From Charina bottae (lineage: Eukaryota > Chordata > Lepidosauria > Squamata > Charinaidae): DNA of 64,000 nt. Every line of letters begins with the position of its first letter. Within the stretch, counting starts at the first letter, position 1. Made by a program: the position numbers and the translations under genes. The stretch is from NCBI GenBank assembly GCA_023362775.1, contig JALMGJ010000005.1:37319463-37383462 (forward strand), given 5' to 3'. The notes below the pieces were generated by a model. That model was given only the letters and a program-made list of their open reading frames with translations, made no database searches and was not told the origin of the DNA. Shown here in pieces: positions 23,101-32,500 of this stretch.

Positions 23101-26100
23101 TATTTGTGAACAATTTTCTTGCTGAGCAGCCAGGCTGTTAGAGGAAAATGAATATACTGAAGCCTACTATTAGGCTGCTGATAGACTGATGAAAGATATC
23201 AATAGCCATACCTCTATTGCAAAAGCAAGAGATTAGTGCTGAATCAATCAAGTCTAAACTAGCAAATATTACATCTGACTTTATAAAATTTTGTTTGCAG
23301 AACAAGTATTTATATTATATTAAGACAGCAACTTAACAATTAAAATATAAAAATATTTCTTTTAATCTGTAAAACCACAAAAGATTTCAGAGCCACCACC
23401 TGGAATGTAATGGTCTCTATGACATAATAAAACATTTATTGTGTTACAAAGATTTAAACTGCACAGTCAGATGCATGGCTCTGTCTATGGAACTTTTACA
23501 AAATGCTTGTTTTTCAATGAAGCAGCACTAAATTGATAACATAATTTCTATCTCTGAAGTATAAACATTACTTAGAACATAGCTTTCCAAACTGTGTGTT
23601 GCAACATAGTACTGTGTCACCTGCGGGGCCCAGGTGTGTCGCAAGAAAACCCGGAAGCGCTCATGGCACACCGCCGCCGCTGTGTGTGGCAGCACGTGCA
23701 GCGGCGGTGGCCCATCAGCGCTTCCAGGTTTTTATGCGACACACTAGGATGACAATGCACCACCACCGCCACGACTGCGGTGCGCGAAAACCCGAAAGCG
23801 CCGCCGTGGCAGTGGTGTGTGAAAACCTGGAAGCACCGCTCTGGCGGCGCTTCCGGGTTTTCATGCACCGCCACAGCGGCGGCGCTTCTGGGTTTTCGCG
23901 TGCCACCATTGGTCTGTCGCCAACGAGAAAAGTTTGGAAAGCTCTGACTTAGAAGATGTTTAGCAAACTCAAATAATAGGAAAAATCCAAAATTAGAACA
24001 TGCTAATGAAATTATATGATACCTAAATTTATATCACACATGAAATTATCACTAATAATTTAAAAGAAATTATACATTAACTTATGTTGATATCTGAAAC
24101 AGAACATGCAGGATAGAGTCATACCAGAATCCTCATTGTCTTGGAGATTTAATCCTAAACTGAAAGACTCTTACATTTTTTCAACAGACCCAGTCATTGA
24201 CAAGAGTAAGCTAAGCATGAGCGGAAAAAGCAAAACAATTCAACCAGCCAGTTTTCAATAACCTGTCCTCCCAGAAAAAGAAGACAGAAAGAGTGACTGA
24301 AAAAGCAAGCATAGAATACACTTCCACTTCTCAAAAGCACTGCTTCCCACTGCGGCAGCTAAACCATCTCCCCCTGCTGCCTGAGGAGATTAGGAAGCCG
24401 ACCAGCGGGAATTATGTGATAGTAGGCACATAAAAACTAAAAAGTGAGTGGTGGCTCTGTGTTCCAAAAATTGAGTTTTGAGCAAGTTAATGTTATTGTA
24501 TGCTGCCAAACACCACTAAGGAAATGTGGGTTAAGAACATTATGGGAACATGTTGTTTACAAACTGACCCATAGAACAGACACAATAAACACAACCAAGA
24601 ATTGAGCAATCGGGATATAGTGTTCCAAAACTTTGTGTGAAGCATCAAAAGCAAAGGCTACATGTGCAGTTATATTATTGTATGACATGAGGCTAGGCCA
24701 CCGAGATATAGCTCTGTGCCTCACTAGGAAGGAACTTTTGTTCAACTCATTTTGTTCTGAATAAAAATTTTCAGGCTCTGAACTTCAGTTCTCAAAGCTT
24801 TAACAATCTGAATATTGCATTTTATATATGGCAGATCACTTTAAGGTCAGTTTCTAAGTAGCTGGCTCAGAGTCACTTGGGAAAAATTCCAGTAAAACCA
24901 ACAGGTATTCTCAGATAGAAATAGTTGGCAGAGTTGAAAAATAATCAATTCCTTCTTCTGGCCACTTGATGGCAGGATTTATAGAGATTATATCCCTTAT
25001 GGAATCATTTATATAAATAAAGAAATCACAAATATATTCCTATAAATCCATACTTAAATATTTCCAGAAGAGTAGCCCTGTTATTCTGCTGAAGCAAAAC
25101 CAATAAAGAGACACGTGGACCTTAAAAACTAGTACATCATATCATAACTTTTATTGACTATAGTTTATCAGAATAAGTGGACGGTAGCCTATGGATCTTT
25201 ATGTAGGGTGACCATACGTCCCGTTTTGAACGGGACAGTCCCGTTATTTTAGCATTTTTCAACCGTCCCGTCGTTTTGATCAAAATCTCAATTTTGTCCC
25301 TTTTTTAAACCTGGCGGGAAGGAGGACAGGAAGACAGGAAGGAGGACTGGAGCCGGACTTGCCATTGGAGGCAGCCCGGAAGAGGCCCTATCAGCGCGGC
25401 AACTGGAAGCCCAGTTGCCACGTGCGAGCCCAGCAGCAGAAGCAGCACCACAGTCCAGATTCCTGCCTCCTTACCTGATCCTGAGATTGTTTGCCCAGCA
25501 GTGGTGAGGCCAGGGAAAGCAGGCACGGGAAGGTTGTGGAAAGAGGGTGCGTGTGTGTGTGTGTGTGTGCGCACGCGCACAGATTACTTGCTCAGCATAA
25601 TCACGCACGCGCGCGCACACACACACACGCACCCCACACCCTCTTTCTCTAGCCTCCCTGCAACAGGTGCGGGTGCATTTGGTCATGGGGTGGCTGGAGA
25701 AAGAGGGTGTGGGGTGCATGTGTGTGTATGTGTGCGCATCTGATCGGGCTTGGCCGAGGGAGGAGAGTTGTCAGGCTGCCGAGCAGGAGAAGCTGGCTGC
25801 ACTCAGCTGCTTCAGCCACACCACTCCGCCCCTTGCTGCCCGCTGAAGCTCCCCAGGGTGGCAGCTCCTGCTTCTCCTGCTCGGCGGCCTGACAACTCTC
25901 CTCCCTCGGCCAAGCCCGATCAGATGCACACACACAAACATATTCACAGGACAGACTGCCCTGGCAGGAGCTGGCCATGCTGGGAGGCTTCAGCGGGTGG
26001 CGAGGGGCGGAGTGGTGTGGCTGAAGCCTCCCAGCACGGCCGGCTCCTGCCGAGGGCAGTCTGTCCTGTTAGTGTGTGAGTGTGTGTATGTGCATCTGAT

Positions 26101-28376
26101 CGGGCTTGGCCGAGGGAGGAGAGTTGTCGGGTCGCCGAGCAGGAGAAGCAGGAGCCGGCCACCCTGGGGAGCTTCAGTGGGCAGCAAGGGGTGGAGTGGT
26201 GTGGCTGAAGCCCCTCAGCGCGGCCGGCTCCTGCCGAGGACAGTCTGTCCTGTGAGTGTGTGAGTGTGTGTGTGTGCATCTGATCGGGCTTGGCCGAGGG
26301 AGGAGAGTTGTTGCTGCTGCCGCCGCTGAGCAGAAGAAGCAGGAGCCGGCCACCCTGGGGAGCTTCAGCGGGCAGCAAGGGGTGGAGTGGTGTGGCTGAA
26401 GCAGCCGAGCGCAGCCGGCTCCTCCTGCTTCTCCTGCTCTGCGGTGGTGGCAGCAGCAGCGACTCTCCTCCCTCTCTCGACCAAGCCCGAGGGGGATGGG
26501 GCAGTCCCCTCCATCCCCTCCATCCCCGCCCCTTGTTCCCCGGCCGATGACGGTGCTGTGTGCACAGTGTGTGTACTCCGGCCTCCCCCAAACACACCAG
26601 CTCTGCTGCACCATTTACTGCTAGAAGAAAAAAAAACCCTTTAAAAATCGAAAAAAAAATATTAAAATCCGAGCCAATCACGCTGATGGGGGCGGGGTTT
26701 GCAGGCGGGAGCCAATCGTGTGGGGCGGGGGCGGGGTTTGCAGGTGGGAGCCAATTGCGTAGACTGGGGGGCGGGGTTTGGAGGCCGGCATGGTGGCATA
26801 AGACCCTGTCCCGTTTTGCCATCCCAAAAGTCCCGTTTTTGTCTGAAGGAAATATGGTCAGCCTATCTTTATGCCATAACCAGCTTTCAAGGTGGCACAA
26901 GATTCTGTGTGACAATTTAAAGATGGTTTTTATATCAATTTTTAAGCAGTTGCACAGCCCTGGGAAAAGAAACAACTGCTTTAAGGAGCTGCTGACTGGT
27001 GCAACAAGAGTGCCTCCATTTATTCCAATGCATCTTTTGCTTGAAGCACTGCTCAGCCATAATGTATATTGCTCCAGATACAAATTTACTAAATCCCACC
27101 AGCATATTTCAAATACACTATGGTATCTGTGGAAACATGCATTTAGAGTTAACAACAGTGTTATGCAGGTATGAACTGTAATAGAAATTTCCAAATCACC
27201 CAGAACTTATTCTCCCACAGTTCTGAAACTGAAATGAAGCGGGTTAAATCACTCAGAGTTTTTGTCAATAAATGTAAATGGATGCCTATTGATGGCAAAA
27301 CACCTATAAAACATAATTAAAATGCTGCACAGACTAAACAGATCCCATCAGTTTTTGCATTATTTCACAATGTTCTCTAAAAGCCACTGCTTGGCACCAC
27401 CACACTATTAACCCTGAAAGGTTTGTTCCTCTTCTTAGTCTTCTCTTACTGTTCACCTGACCTGAACTTGATAATGAAGACCATTAGTGGGAAGCTAGTA
27501 CCACTGAATGGAGCAGAGCTTATAACAGCAAAGAAACACGCACACACAGAAAGGAGTTTTTATCTTAATAGCATTAATGAGCATGCTAGAGAAATACAGG
27601 TTTTTGATCTTAAGCACATAGCCCACCCAAGCATAAAGAATTACATGCTTAGACAACGTAGGTTACAAAAAGTAAGTACAAAAGAGTTCTTACGTTTATT
27701 TGGTCCAGTTACATCCATTTCAGTAGAAATTATTCTTCTTTGGTTCCCTAAACTTTGTGGACCCCTGGCCCTATGTTGCTGCCAGGGCTGCATGGAGAAA
27801 AGGGGAAAATTCTGGAGTTGAGAGCCAAGTATGGTTTATTCAGTACACCATGGCCAAGCAAGCCATGGCTTAACAAGCTGCGCATACCTGACACAACTCT
27901 CTAAATAAGAGTTTGTAAATATTCAGCACAACAGCAGAACTAGTTTGAAGGACAATTTCTTTTTCATGAGGGTTAAACTGAGCAAGAGATTATGCTTGCA
28001 CTGAAATGCTAAGACTGGCTAAACTACAACACCCTGTTTAGAATAGTATCTACTTTTGATTTGAAAATTAAGTGGTAGTTTGTCAGCAATTACTGCACTG
28101 CCAGGATTAACATTAATTCTTGCATTTCTTTTCTGAATCATCAAATGAGGTTAAAAATGAATCACTTGTTGTTTGGGAGATTGGTAATTTAGAAATCTTT
28201 AGCTTTCTATTTTAGGGCTACTGTTTTATACGTTGGTTTCACTGGCAAAACAGAATGCAGTACTGGGCCAGTTTTTTCCTCTCCACACAAGCAGAAAATA
28301 CAGAGCAATTGTACTGGGAGGCTAATCTCTCATACTAACCTGCAGGGCTAATTCCTTCTTTCTGCTGGCCATTATG
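14110..28376 (-). CDS. NME9: NME9 (thioredoxin domain-containing 6), exons 1-6, 3' end not seen
   Basis: Six minus-strand exons, all with consensus splice sites and matching phases, give 156 complete codons from ATG at 28372. Residues 1-11 (MASRKKELALQ) match the start of human NME9. Residues about 12-115 form a thioredoxin fold with the redox centre WCGPC at 38-42 and the cis-proline at P83 in CEPTFLFY; GGELVAVVRGANAPLLQK follows. Residues 129-157 are an acidic linker. NME9 is closer than its paralogue NME8, which has YQAWCGPCR and FLFSVNG at these places. The family carries an NDP-kinase domain after the linker and is tied to microtubules and cilia; that domain was not found in the window. 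An acceptor four bases before the ATG shows that a non-coding 5' exon exists upstream. Introns carry LINEs, SINEs, PLEs and hAT elements. Confidence 0.88.
14480..14790 (-). mobile_element. Penelope-type terminal fragment of a second family
   Basis: On the minus strand: actgaagaagctccttggat, then aaggagtgaaacgtttcc and a stretch ending in gttgacatgattcaagct. This phrase is widespread in fish and reptile genomes and belongs to a PLE family. No protein-coding part remains and the boundaries are approximate. Confidence 0.5.
14585..14614 (-). ncRNA. hammerhead-like core of the second Penelope family
   Basis: CTGAAGA (14614 down to 14608), helix CTCCTT/AAGGAG with the loop GGAT, then GAAAC. This is the best-paired of the cores in the window, with an A-T pair next to the core and one bulged G. 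Confidence 0.45.
15180..15449. mobile_element. CpG-rich non-autonomous hAT element, copy 1
   Basis: 270 bp with imperfect terminal inverted repeats (cagagctttccaaa against cagggctttccaaa) and an exact 8-bp target duplication ccctacag (15172-15179, 15450-15457). The inside is GC- and CpG-rich with repeated agcgcttcc and cgcggcgacacaccaa phrases, in sharp contrast to its AT-rich surroundings. A second, longer copy is at 23578-23946. Confidence 0.9.
15830..16005 (-). mobile_element. CORE-type SINE, 3' part, minus strand
   Basis: The plus strand shows the antisense of the SINE tail and body: atcccacctttattattttt, then acaacaaccctgtgaggtga, then gtcacccagctggct. The tRNA-like head is missing. Confidence 0.7.
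16020..17960 (-). mobile_element. degenerate BovB (RTE-clade) LINE, minus strand
   Basis: Minus-strand frames at 17358-17588 give an endonuclease-like segment with NVRSMNMKKLNTVKYEM and LHIDILGISELKWT, matching the BovB pattern (NxRSMNxGKLxxVKxEM, then DILGISELKWT). A second fragment at 16488-16718 has EELWDKIKDVKRD, also BovB-like. The frame is broken in many places and another repeat interrupts it at about 16970-17133. Ends are approximate. Confidence 0.7.
16970..17133. mobile_element. GC-rich MITE-like insertion inside the BovB remnant
   Basis: This short segment (cagggatggaactagggtct to gccccccctagatgtggccc) is rich in C and G and interrupts the AT-rich LINE text. Its ends are weakly inverted (aggg...ctagg on both sides). 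No target-site duplication could be confirmed. Confidence 0.45.
18098..18214 (-). CDS. NME9: NME9 coding exon 5
   Basis: 117 nt, phase 0 to phase 0, 39 codons from GGELVAVV to GADRVV. The acceptor lies in six consecutive Gs, and taking the first as the end of the intron gives the correct frame. The donor is GTG followed by GTAATA; a donor three bases earlier would also keep the frame. Confidence 0.88.
18554..18788 (+). mobile_element. tRNA-derived CORE-type SINE
   Basis: Head gtgtaatggttaaggtgctg, body agctgggtaactttgggcc and ctctctctcagtcc, tail aataaaggtgggatataaat with an aaat run. It is complete but diverged. Confidence 0.85.
18789..19479. other. NME9 intron 4, unclassified sequence
   Basis: Around 19260-19440 degenerate copies of an aaccatagg/gtgtgatcc-type dispersed motif occur. 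There is no gene-like structure. Confidence 0.3.
19480..19700 (-). mobile_element. LINE 3' untranslated fragment (L2/CR1-like)
   Basis: tttatgaatttattaaccac followed by caataacaataaaatacata resembles the reverse of reptile LINE 3' regions. The call rests only on this resemblance. Confidence 0.35.
19830..19859 (-). ncRNA. hammerhead-like core at the 3' end of the Penelope-like element
   Basis: Minus strand: CTGAAGA (19859 to 19853), helix GTTGCC/GGCAAT with one G-U pair around TAGTCT, then GAAAC. The stop codon of the GIY-YIG frame (TGA, 19858-19856) lies inside CTGAAGA, so protein end and ribozyme core overlap. Confidence 0.45.
20424..20453 (+). ncRNA. hammerhead-like core in the inverted end of the Penelope-like element
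   Basis: Plus strand: CTGAAGA at 20424-20430, helix GTTGCC/GGCAAT, GAAAT from 20450. It is the opposite-facing partner of 19830-19859, with GAAAT in place of GAAAC. Confidence 0.4.
20647..20718 (-). CDS. NME9: NME9 coding exon 4
   Basis: 72 nt, 24 whole codons, AEVDSTDALEKYRGKCEPTF then LFYG. Acceptor tttag, donor GTAAGT. It contains the cis-proline of the thioredoxin fold (EPTF). Confidence 0.92.
20719..21079. other. NME9 intron 3, left part
   Basis: Contains aaaccatggttgtgtagcat and related phrases of a dispersed repeat also seen near 600-660 and 31060-31180. Nothing else was recognised. Confidence 0.3.
21080..21640 (+). mobile_element. LINE 3' part (L2/CR1-like), plus strand
   Basis: Plus-strand phrases resemble the end of the reptile L2/CR1 reverse transcriptase: tataaagccttcatggcaca (YKAFMAQ), ttttggaacagttggccccc and catcaaagacctggttcttc. 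It ends in an A-rich aaaataaaataaaa tail. Small, heavily mutated copy. Confidence 0.6.
21724..21827 (-). CDS. NME9: NME9 coding exon 3 (thioredoxin active site)
   Basis: 104 nt. The first two bases complete the valine split from exon 2; it ends on a whole codon. It reads VVDAYQGWCGPCKTVV and continues to LLHFAV. Acceptor ctctttatag, donor GTAAGA. Both redox cysteines (C39, C42) are present. Confidence 0.95.
21828..22790. other. NME9 intron 2, nothing recognised
   Basis: AT-rich, no clear repeat family and no additional exon. Confidence 0.35.
22791..22848 (-). CDS. NME9: NME9 coding exon 2
   Basis: 58 nt, 19 codons plus one base, MVVSNQEHWEELLGSKGLI. Acceptor catgcag, donor GTAAGA. It corresponds to the first helix of the thioredoxin domain (human TQELWEEMLSSKGLT). 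The internal ATG at its start is not the start codon. Confidence 0.9.
22849..23569. other. NME9 intron 1, left part
   Basis: AT-rich DNA without recognised elements. Confidence 0.3.
23578..23946. mobile_element. CpG-rich non-autonomous hAT element, copy 2
   Basis: 369 bp, ends catagctttccaaact and agtttggaaagctctg, exact 8-bp target duplication acttagaa (23570-23577, 23947-23954). Same family as 15180-15449, with more internal copies of gcgcttc and cccggaagcgc-like units. It is a strongly CpG-rich island within AT-rich intron DNA. Confidence 0.9.
23955..25195. other. NME9 intron 1, middle part
   Basis: No gene or clear repeat. A slightly GC-richer patch at about 24340-24420 (ctgcggcagctaaaccatct) has no further support. 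Confidence 0.3.
25204..26865. mobile_element. 1.66-kb non-autonomous hAT-like element with internal GC-rich repeats
   Basis: Terminal inverted repeats tagggtgaccata and taggctgaccata (one mismatch) with an exact 8-bp duplication tctttatg (25196-25203, 26866-26873). Both ends carry cccgtttt-type subterminal repeats. The interior is GC-rich and repetitive. The phrase catctgatcgggcttggccg occurs at 25737, 26093 and 26278 (the last two 185 bp apart) and reversed at about 25904-25925, so the unit was duplicated in both directions. GT/CA dinucleotide runs lie between units. Several long open frames cross it, including one of 416 codons on the minus strand, but they reflect repeated GC-rich sequence and show no transposase motif. 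Confidence 0.85.
26874..28339. other. NME9 intron 1, right part
   Basis: No element with clear ends. An open frame at 27423-27821 on the plus strand was checked; it has no recognised domain and no matching splice sites. Confidence 0.3.
28340..28376 (-). CDS. NME9: NME9 coding exon 1 (start codon)
   Basis: Acceptor ttgtttcacag on the minus strand, then CATA, then ATG at 28372 and 11 codons MASRKKELALQ up to the donor GTTAGT. The start is chosen because it matches the conserved N-terminus of the family and joins exon 2 in phase. The acceptor means that transcription starts further upstream. Confidence 0.9.
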
Positions 28377-29369
28377 CTGTGAAACAACCAAACAAAGAAC
28401 AGTCATGACATTATGTAGCACTACTGCCCAATGTAAAATATCATTAATATTCACTACTAATACATATAATATACATACAATACTAATACTAATACTAATA
28501 CTAATATATATCACATATAGAAATACATACTTTATTACAGCCAAGGGGCAGAAACAGAAAATACTACTAAAAACAGTACAATAAAACAAAACATTGAATA
28601 ACGTCAAGGTGCTCAGCAAGTAAACTGATTTATAACTATGGGAGACCTTGCATCAGTTGGTGCTTATTTTCACTGCTGCTGGACGATATTTTGCTACAAT
28701 TCAACTTGTACAGAGATTGAAATCTGAAGAAATAATTGATTTTATATGTACTATCATATAAAAGATGTCTGTTCTTCCAGGGTACTGACAAAGCAGGGAT
28801 AAGATGTGGGTGTTATGAATGTCCATATACAGTAGATACCAAATTAACGCATGTTGGTCTGTTTCGATATCCTTGGTTACATTTGGACAAACATGGTTCT
28901 TGTATGGGATCTTAAAATATTTTCCCTGTAATATGCCTATCCAGAAAATTTTTTTCTTTAACTTGGGAAATGTAAATAGAGAAAGGTAGCTGGCTGCTTC
29001 CCAAGAACCATTTGTCACTCGGATCCTGCTTCCCTGGGCTAAGCTGTTCAGTTCCATCTGGACCTCATTACCACTGAATCTTTGCAGAAGTCTATGTTTG
29101 GCATGGTCATATCCAAGAATTACTACCCTCTGAGTGCAGTAAGTATGGACCTCAGAAATCTGGTAAATGTAATCATTGGTATAAAACATCCACAGTACCG
29201 AATAATGCTATGGATGCTTACTTAGAATTATGTTTCACTCTGTTAGAGGGATTTTCTCCCTTTTAAGTATGCTTTGGCCTGGTAGCCTTTTTATTTAAAC
29301 TGTGTAACAGTAGCCATTATACCAAGTTTGGTAAGTAGTAGGCCTGCCACATTTACAGTCTGGGTTTTT
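28377..29369. other. region upstream of the NME9 start exon
   Basis: A minus-strand open frame of 162 codons (29189-28701) stands out in this AT-rich DNA but has no recognised domain and no splice-site support, so it is not called as a gene. A short actaat repeat lies at about 28478-28505. Confidence 0.3.
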
Positions 29370-29800
29370 TTTTAAACTTATTTATTTATTTGTTTGTTTG
29401 TTTGTTTATTTATTTATTTATTTTCTTATGTATTTGTGATGACTTTTATACCCTTTTAATCTGGTCAAATCTAGGCATCTTACAAGTCAAAATACAGTTG
29501 ACAATAACAATAAAATAGCACAATAACAATCAATATCAGTATATCACTACAACTCTCATAGTATGCTACTTCTTACCCAGGCAACACTAAAAAGCCATCT
29601 TTATCCCTGAAGGGCTTCTGAAATAGCCAGGTCTTTTAGAAGAGCGGAATCGAAGGAGCTATTTTTGCCTCTGGGCAACCTTTTCTACAGGAGGATGAGA
29701 ATGCCCGCTGCTGTGCCCTATCCTGCCAGAATTCCTGATAGGTGGGGACCCTCAGTTGGAATTCTGTTTCCAGGCATTGGTTAGGTAGATTCTATCCTGA
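29370..29800 (-). mobile_element. LINE 3' region (CR1/L2-like), minus strand
   Basis: Begins with a tttattta/tttgtttg tail, followed by atacagttgacaataacaat and gccaggtcttttagaagagc with a GC-richer part. This resembles the reverse of reptile CR1/L2 3' regions. The exact family is uncertain. Confidence 0.45.
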
Positions 29801-30681
29801 TGATATCCAGGTCAGTTATGTATGGCTGAAAGGAGAGTGACACTGAATATATTAAATCTTACACAAAATATGCATATGCATATGATAAACACTTTAATTA
29901 ATTAATGAAAACTCTAACTGATTAAAAAGTTTTCTTCTATTAACTGAGCTGCAGATTTTTTTAAGTGTCTAATTTTTAATTGAAAAAAAATAACAATAAA
30001 ATCTCTAAGGAAAAGCTGCCATAATAGAAAACCCATTTATTCAGTCTCTTCTAAGACAGAGTGCTGCCAAATGTGGCTTTAATAGTGCAACTGTTCTCAT
30101 CAATTTATAAAGAGACCGAGTTTTATGTGGTTGTCTCATTTTTCCTTACCATGAAAAATCTATCTGTCCAGAAACATCTGTCAAAACACCAAACACTCCT
30201 AAAGTTTTGGGAGTTCCATAGTATTTGTTGATGCTTGCTGCTGCTCATCCAACTACTTACCTGTTGTTTCCTTCTGGAATCCTCTACCTCCTTCTGAATT
30301 TTAGTTTATTGACTGACCCATGATAAAGAAATGGGCTGGATGATCCAGATGGAGTGAGCAGGCAAAAAATGGAAGTATTTTCAACAAATGCCATTGTTGC
30401 CTCTGTCTCATTCTCTTTTATTAGGTGGTATGTAGGATTGGGCTAATTGCAGTCCTAGATTAACCACTGGATTAAATGCATTATAACCCCATCCACCTTC
30501 ATAAGAGTCCACTAACTAGTGCAGATCCCCAAATTTCAAATAAAAAATTGGAAGTCTCTAGCCATTATAAAATTGGAGATATGTGAGAAAATGTATAGGC
30601 ACTAAGCTGCCAACAGTTTTATAAAAAGGCACTTGCTCCTACTTTTCAGTGGCTCTGTTTGTATTGTATATTTACCCATGG
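29801..30681. other. AT-rich DNA, nothing recognised
   Basis: No coding or repeat structure that can be supported. Confidence 0.3.
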
Positions 30682-30697
30682 TTACTTTTATTTTAGT

Positions 30698-31034
30698 GGG
30701 GCGTGGTGGCTCAGCGGGTAAGACGCCAGGCTTGTCGATCAGAAGATCGCAAGTTCGGAGGTTCGAATCCCTAGCCCCGCGTGACGGAGTGAGCTCCCGC
30801 ACTTGCCCCAGCTCTTGCCAACCTAGCAATTCGAAAGCATGCAAATGCAAGTAGATGAATAGATACCACTTCGGTGGGTAGGTAACAGCGTTCCGTGCGC
30901 GTCATGCGGCCACATGACCACGGAAGCGTCTTCGGACAACGCTGGCTCTTCAGCTAACAAACGGAGATGAGCACCGGCCCCTAGAGTCGGATACGACTGC
31001 ACAAATGTGCGGGGGGAACCTTTACCTTTTCTTT
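30698..31034 (+). mobile_element. full-length Sauria SINE
   Basis: The tRNA-derived head has excellent internal Pol III promoter boxes: TGGCTCAGCGGG (A box) and GGTTCGAATCC (B box). The usual body follows (cagcgttccgtgcgcgtcat, acggagatgagcaccggccc, gagtcggatacgactgcaca) with the tail aacctttacctttt. A 16-bp duplication ttacttttattttagt flanks it (30682-30697, 31035-31050). Intact promoter and long duplication indicate a young copy. This family is characteristic of Squamata. Confidence 0.95.
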
Positions 31035-31050
31035 TTACTTTTATTTTAGT

Positions 31051-31990
31051 TCACAGCATACACTAGTACACCATAGTTTGCTTAACAGTTTATTGAATAA
31101 AACACAATTGGTTAAGTTTACACAACACATTGAGCCATAAATCATGATTTTCAAACCGTGCTGGCTGACACACATCAAGGATGAATTAATGAGAAGCAAA
31201 GTGAATGCCTAGATAGACAGAAATGGATCCTCACCAGACAATGTCTGGCGATGTCCTCAAAAACTTTCATCTCTCTCTTCTCTGTTGTTTTAGGAAAGGT
31301 AGAGATATAAACTGATATCACATCTGTTCTATAGGATTAGGAGAATGAGTGGCACCACAAAGCACAGGCAGAAATTAGATTGAAATGGAAAGTGGAAGAA
31401 ATTCATATAATTGTAGGAAGAGCAGACTAAGCCTGGGTTGATTTGACACACTGACTAATGGACTGCCTAGCCACATTTTAACCTAGCATATTATCCAAAT
31501 ATATTCCATGTAGTTAGATTACGGTTCAGTGTACAGTAACATACAAGTCCAGAAAATTGGATTGAGCAGTCATGGATAAGTTGATCATGAGTGAATCTGA
31601 AGAATTAACAGAGAACATAAAGTGGAGGTTTGTAAAGAGCTTTCCTCACTAGCAATCTGTAATGTAACTCAGCCGTTATTAAACAGTACATCCTGCTGCT
31701 ACACGAAATTACTGCTCTCCTGCATGATAACAAAAATGGTTTGTCCTCACTAATGTGTGTATGTCTGTCAGGAAGAGAGTACTGTGGGGTTCTGACTGGC
31801 CACTAAGTAGCTCATGGAATATATTTCCCACCCTCCATCTTAAGATACAGGCATTTCCTGGGGAAATCTACCAGTAATTGACCAAGTTTTTGCTGATCAC
31901 ATAAGTGCAGGACAGGAAGCTCAATGAAGTTTACACACCGTTACTAATATCAACTTTAGCAGACAAAGCTGGCTATTTCCCAGAATGGGG
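31051..31990. other. intergenic DNA, no gene seen
   Basis: Contains a dispersed caaccatagt/cacaacacattgagcc-type motif at about 31060-31180. Confidence 0.35.
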
Positions 31991-32500
31991 CAGATTTGCA
32001 TAGAATGCTTAAAACCTGGGCGAGAAATGAGACGGCTAATTCCACGTGATCAAGGGTGGCCAGGCTATTCTGATGGCAATATAAACTGCCGCTGGTGAAA
32101 AGCTCTAGAACATGACTGGAAATCGTGGTTGCGTGGTTTTGCAGAATGAGCAGCTGTGAAATACTCTGATTTGTTCAGAGCTATACAATGCCAACTACAG
32201 CAGGAAAAAAGGTGCAGAAGATTAAGAAGCAAAAGCATAAAGAGGACAGGTGGATTTGAAATATCTGTTCTGAGAATGGCAAGAATTCAGCATAATGTAC
32301 CTGCTCCAGAGTTCGGCAACGGCTCCCAGGCAGACAGCAGCGTCTCTTGTCACCATAGCAACAGGGTAGGCAGAGGGGAACCAGTCCTGGCCAGCACCGT
32401 CGCTTCTTTCCCCTACCCATTGCTGTTTCCCCTTTTTGTGCAGTCAGGTAATGTGCTGTCTTCTGTTCCTGCAACTGGATTGAAGATCTGAAGAGCAGGA
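31991..32500 (-). promoter_or_regulatory. candidate NME9 promoter with RFX X-box
   Basis: GTCACCATAGCAAC at 32349-32362 fits the RFX X-box consensus (GTNRCC, two bases, RGYAAC); on the minus strand it reads GTTGCTATGGTGAC. About 50 bp further along the minus strand is a good splice donor, CAG followed by GTACAT (exon end at 32301). This would make a short non-coding first exon about 4 kb before the NME9 start exon, which needs such an exon because it has an acceptor just before its ATG. The surroundings are richer in CpG than the neighbours. An octamer motif atttgcat lies at about 31991-31998. RFX X-boxes mark ciliary genes, and NME9 is one. This is an inference without transcript evidence. 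Confidence 0.4.

Noticed and set aside
25944..27194. 416-codon minus-strand open frame
   Set aside because: It covers the repeated GC-rich interior of a hAT-like element, runs past the element's end, and shows no transposase motif.
30698..30780. tRNA gene
   Set aside because: Good A and B boxes, but the sequence continues into the Sauria SINE body and is flanked by a target-site duplication.
32201..32270. Possible plus-strand start exon (MPTTAGKKVQK) with a GTGGAT donor
   Set aside because: The donor is weak, the lysine-rich peptide is not recognised, and no second exon was found.
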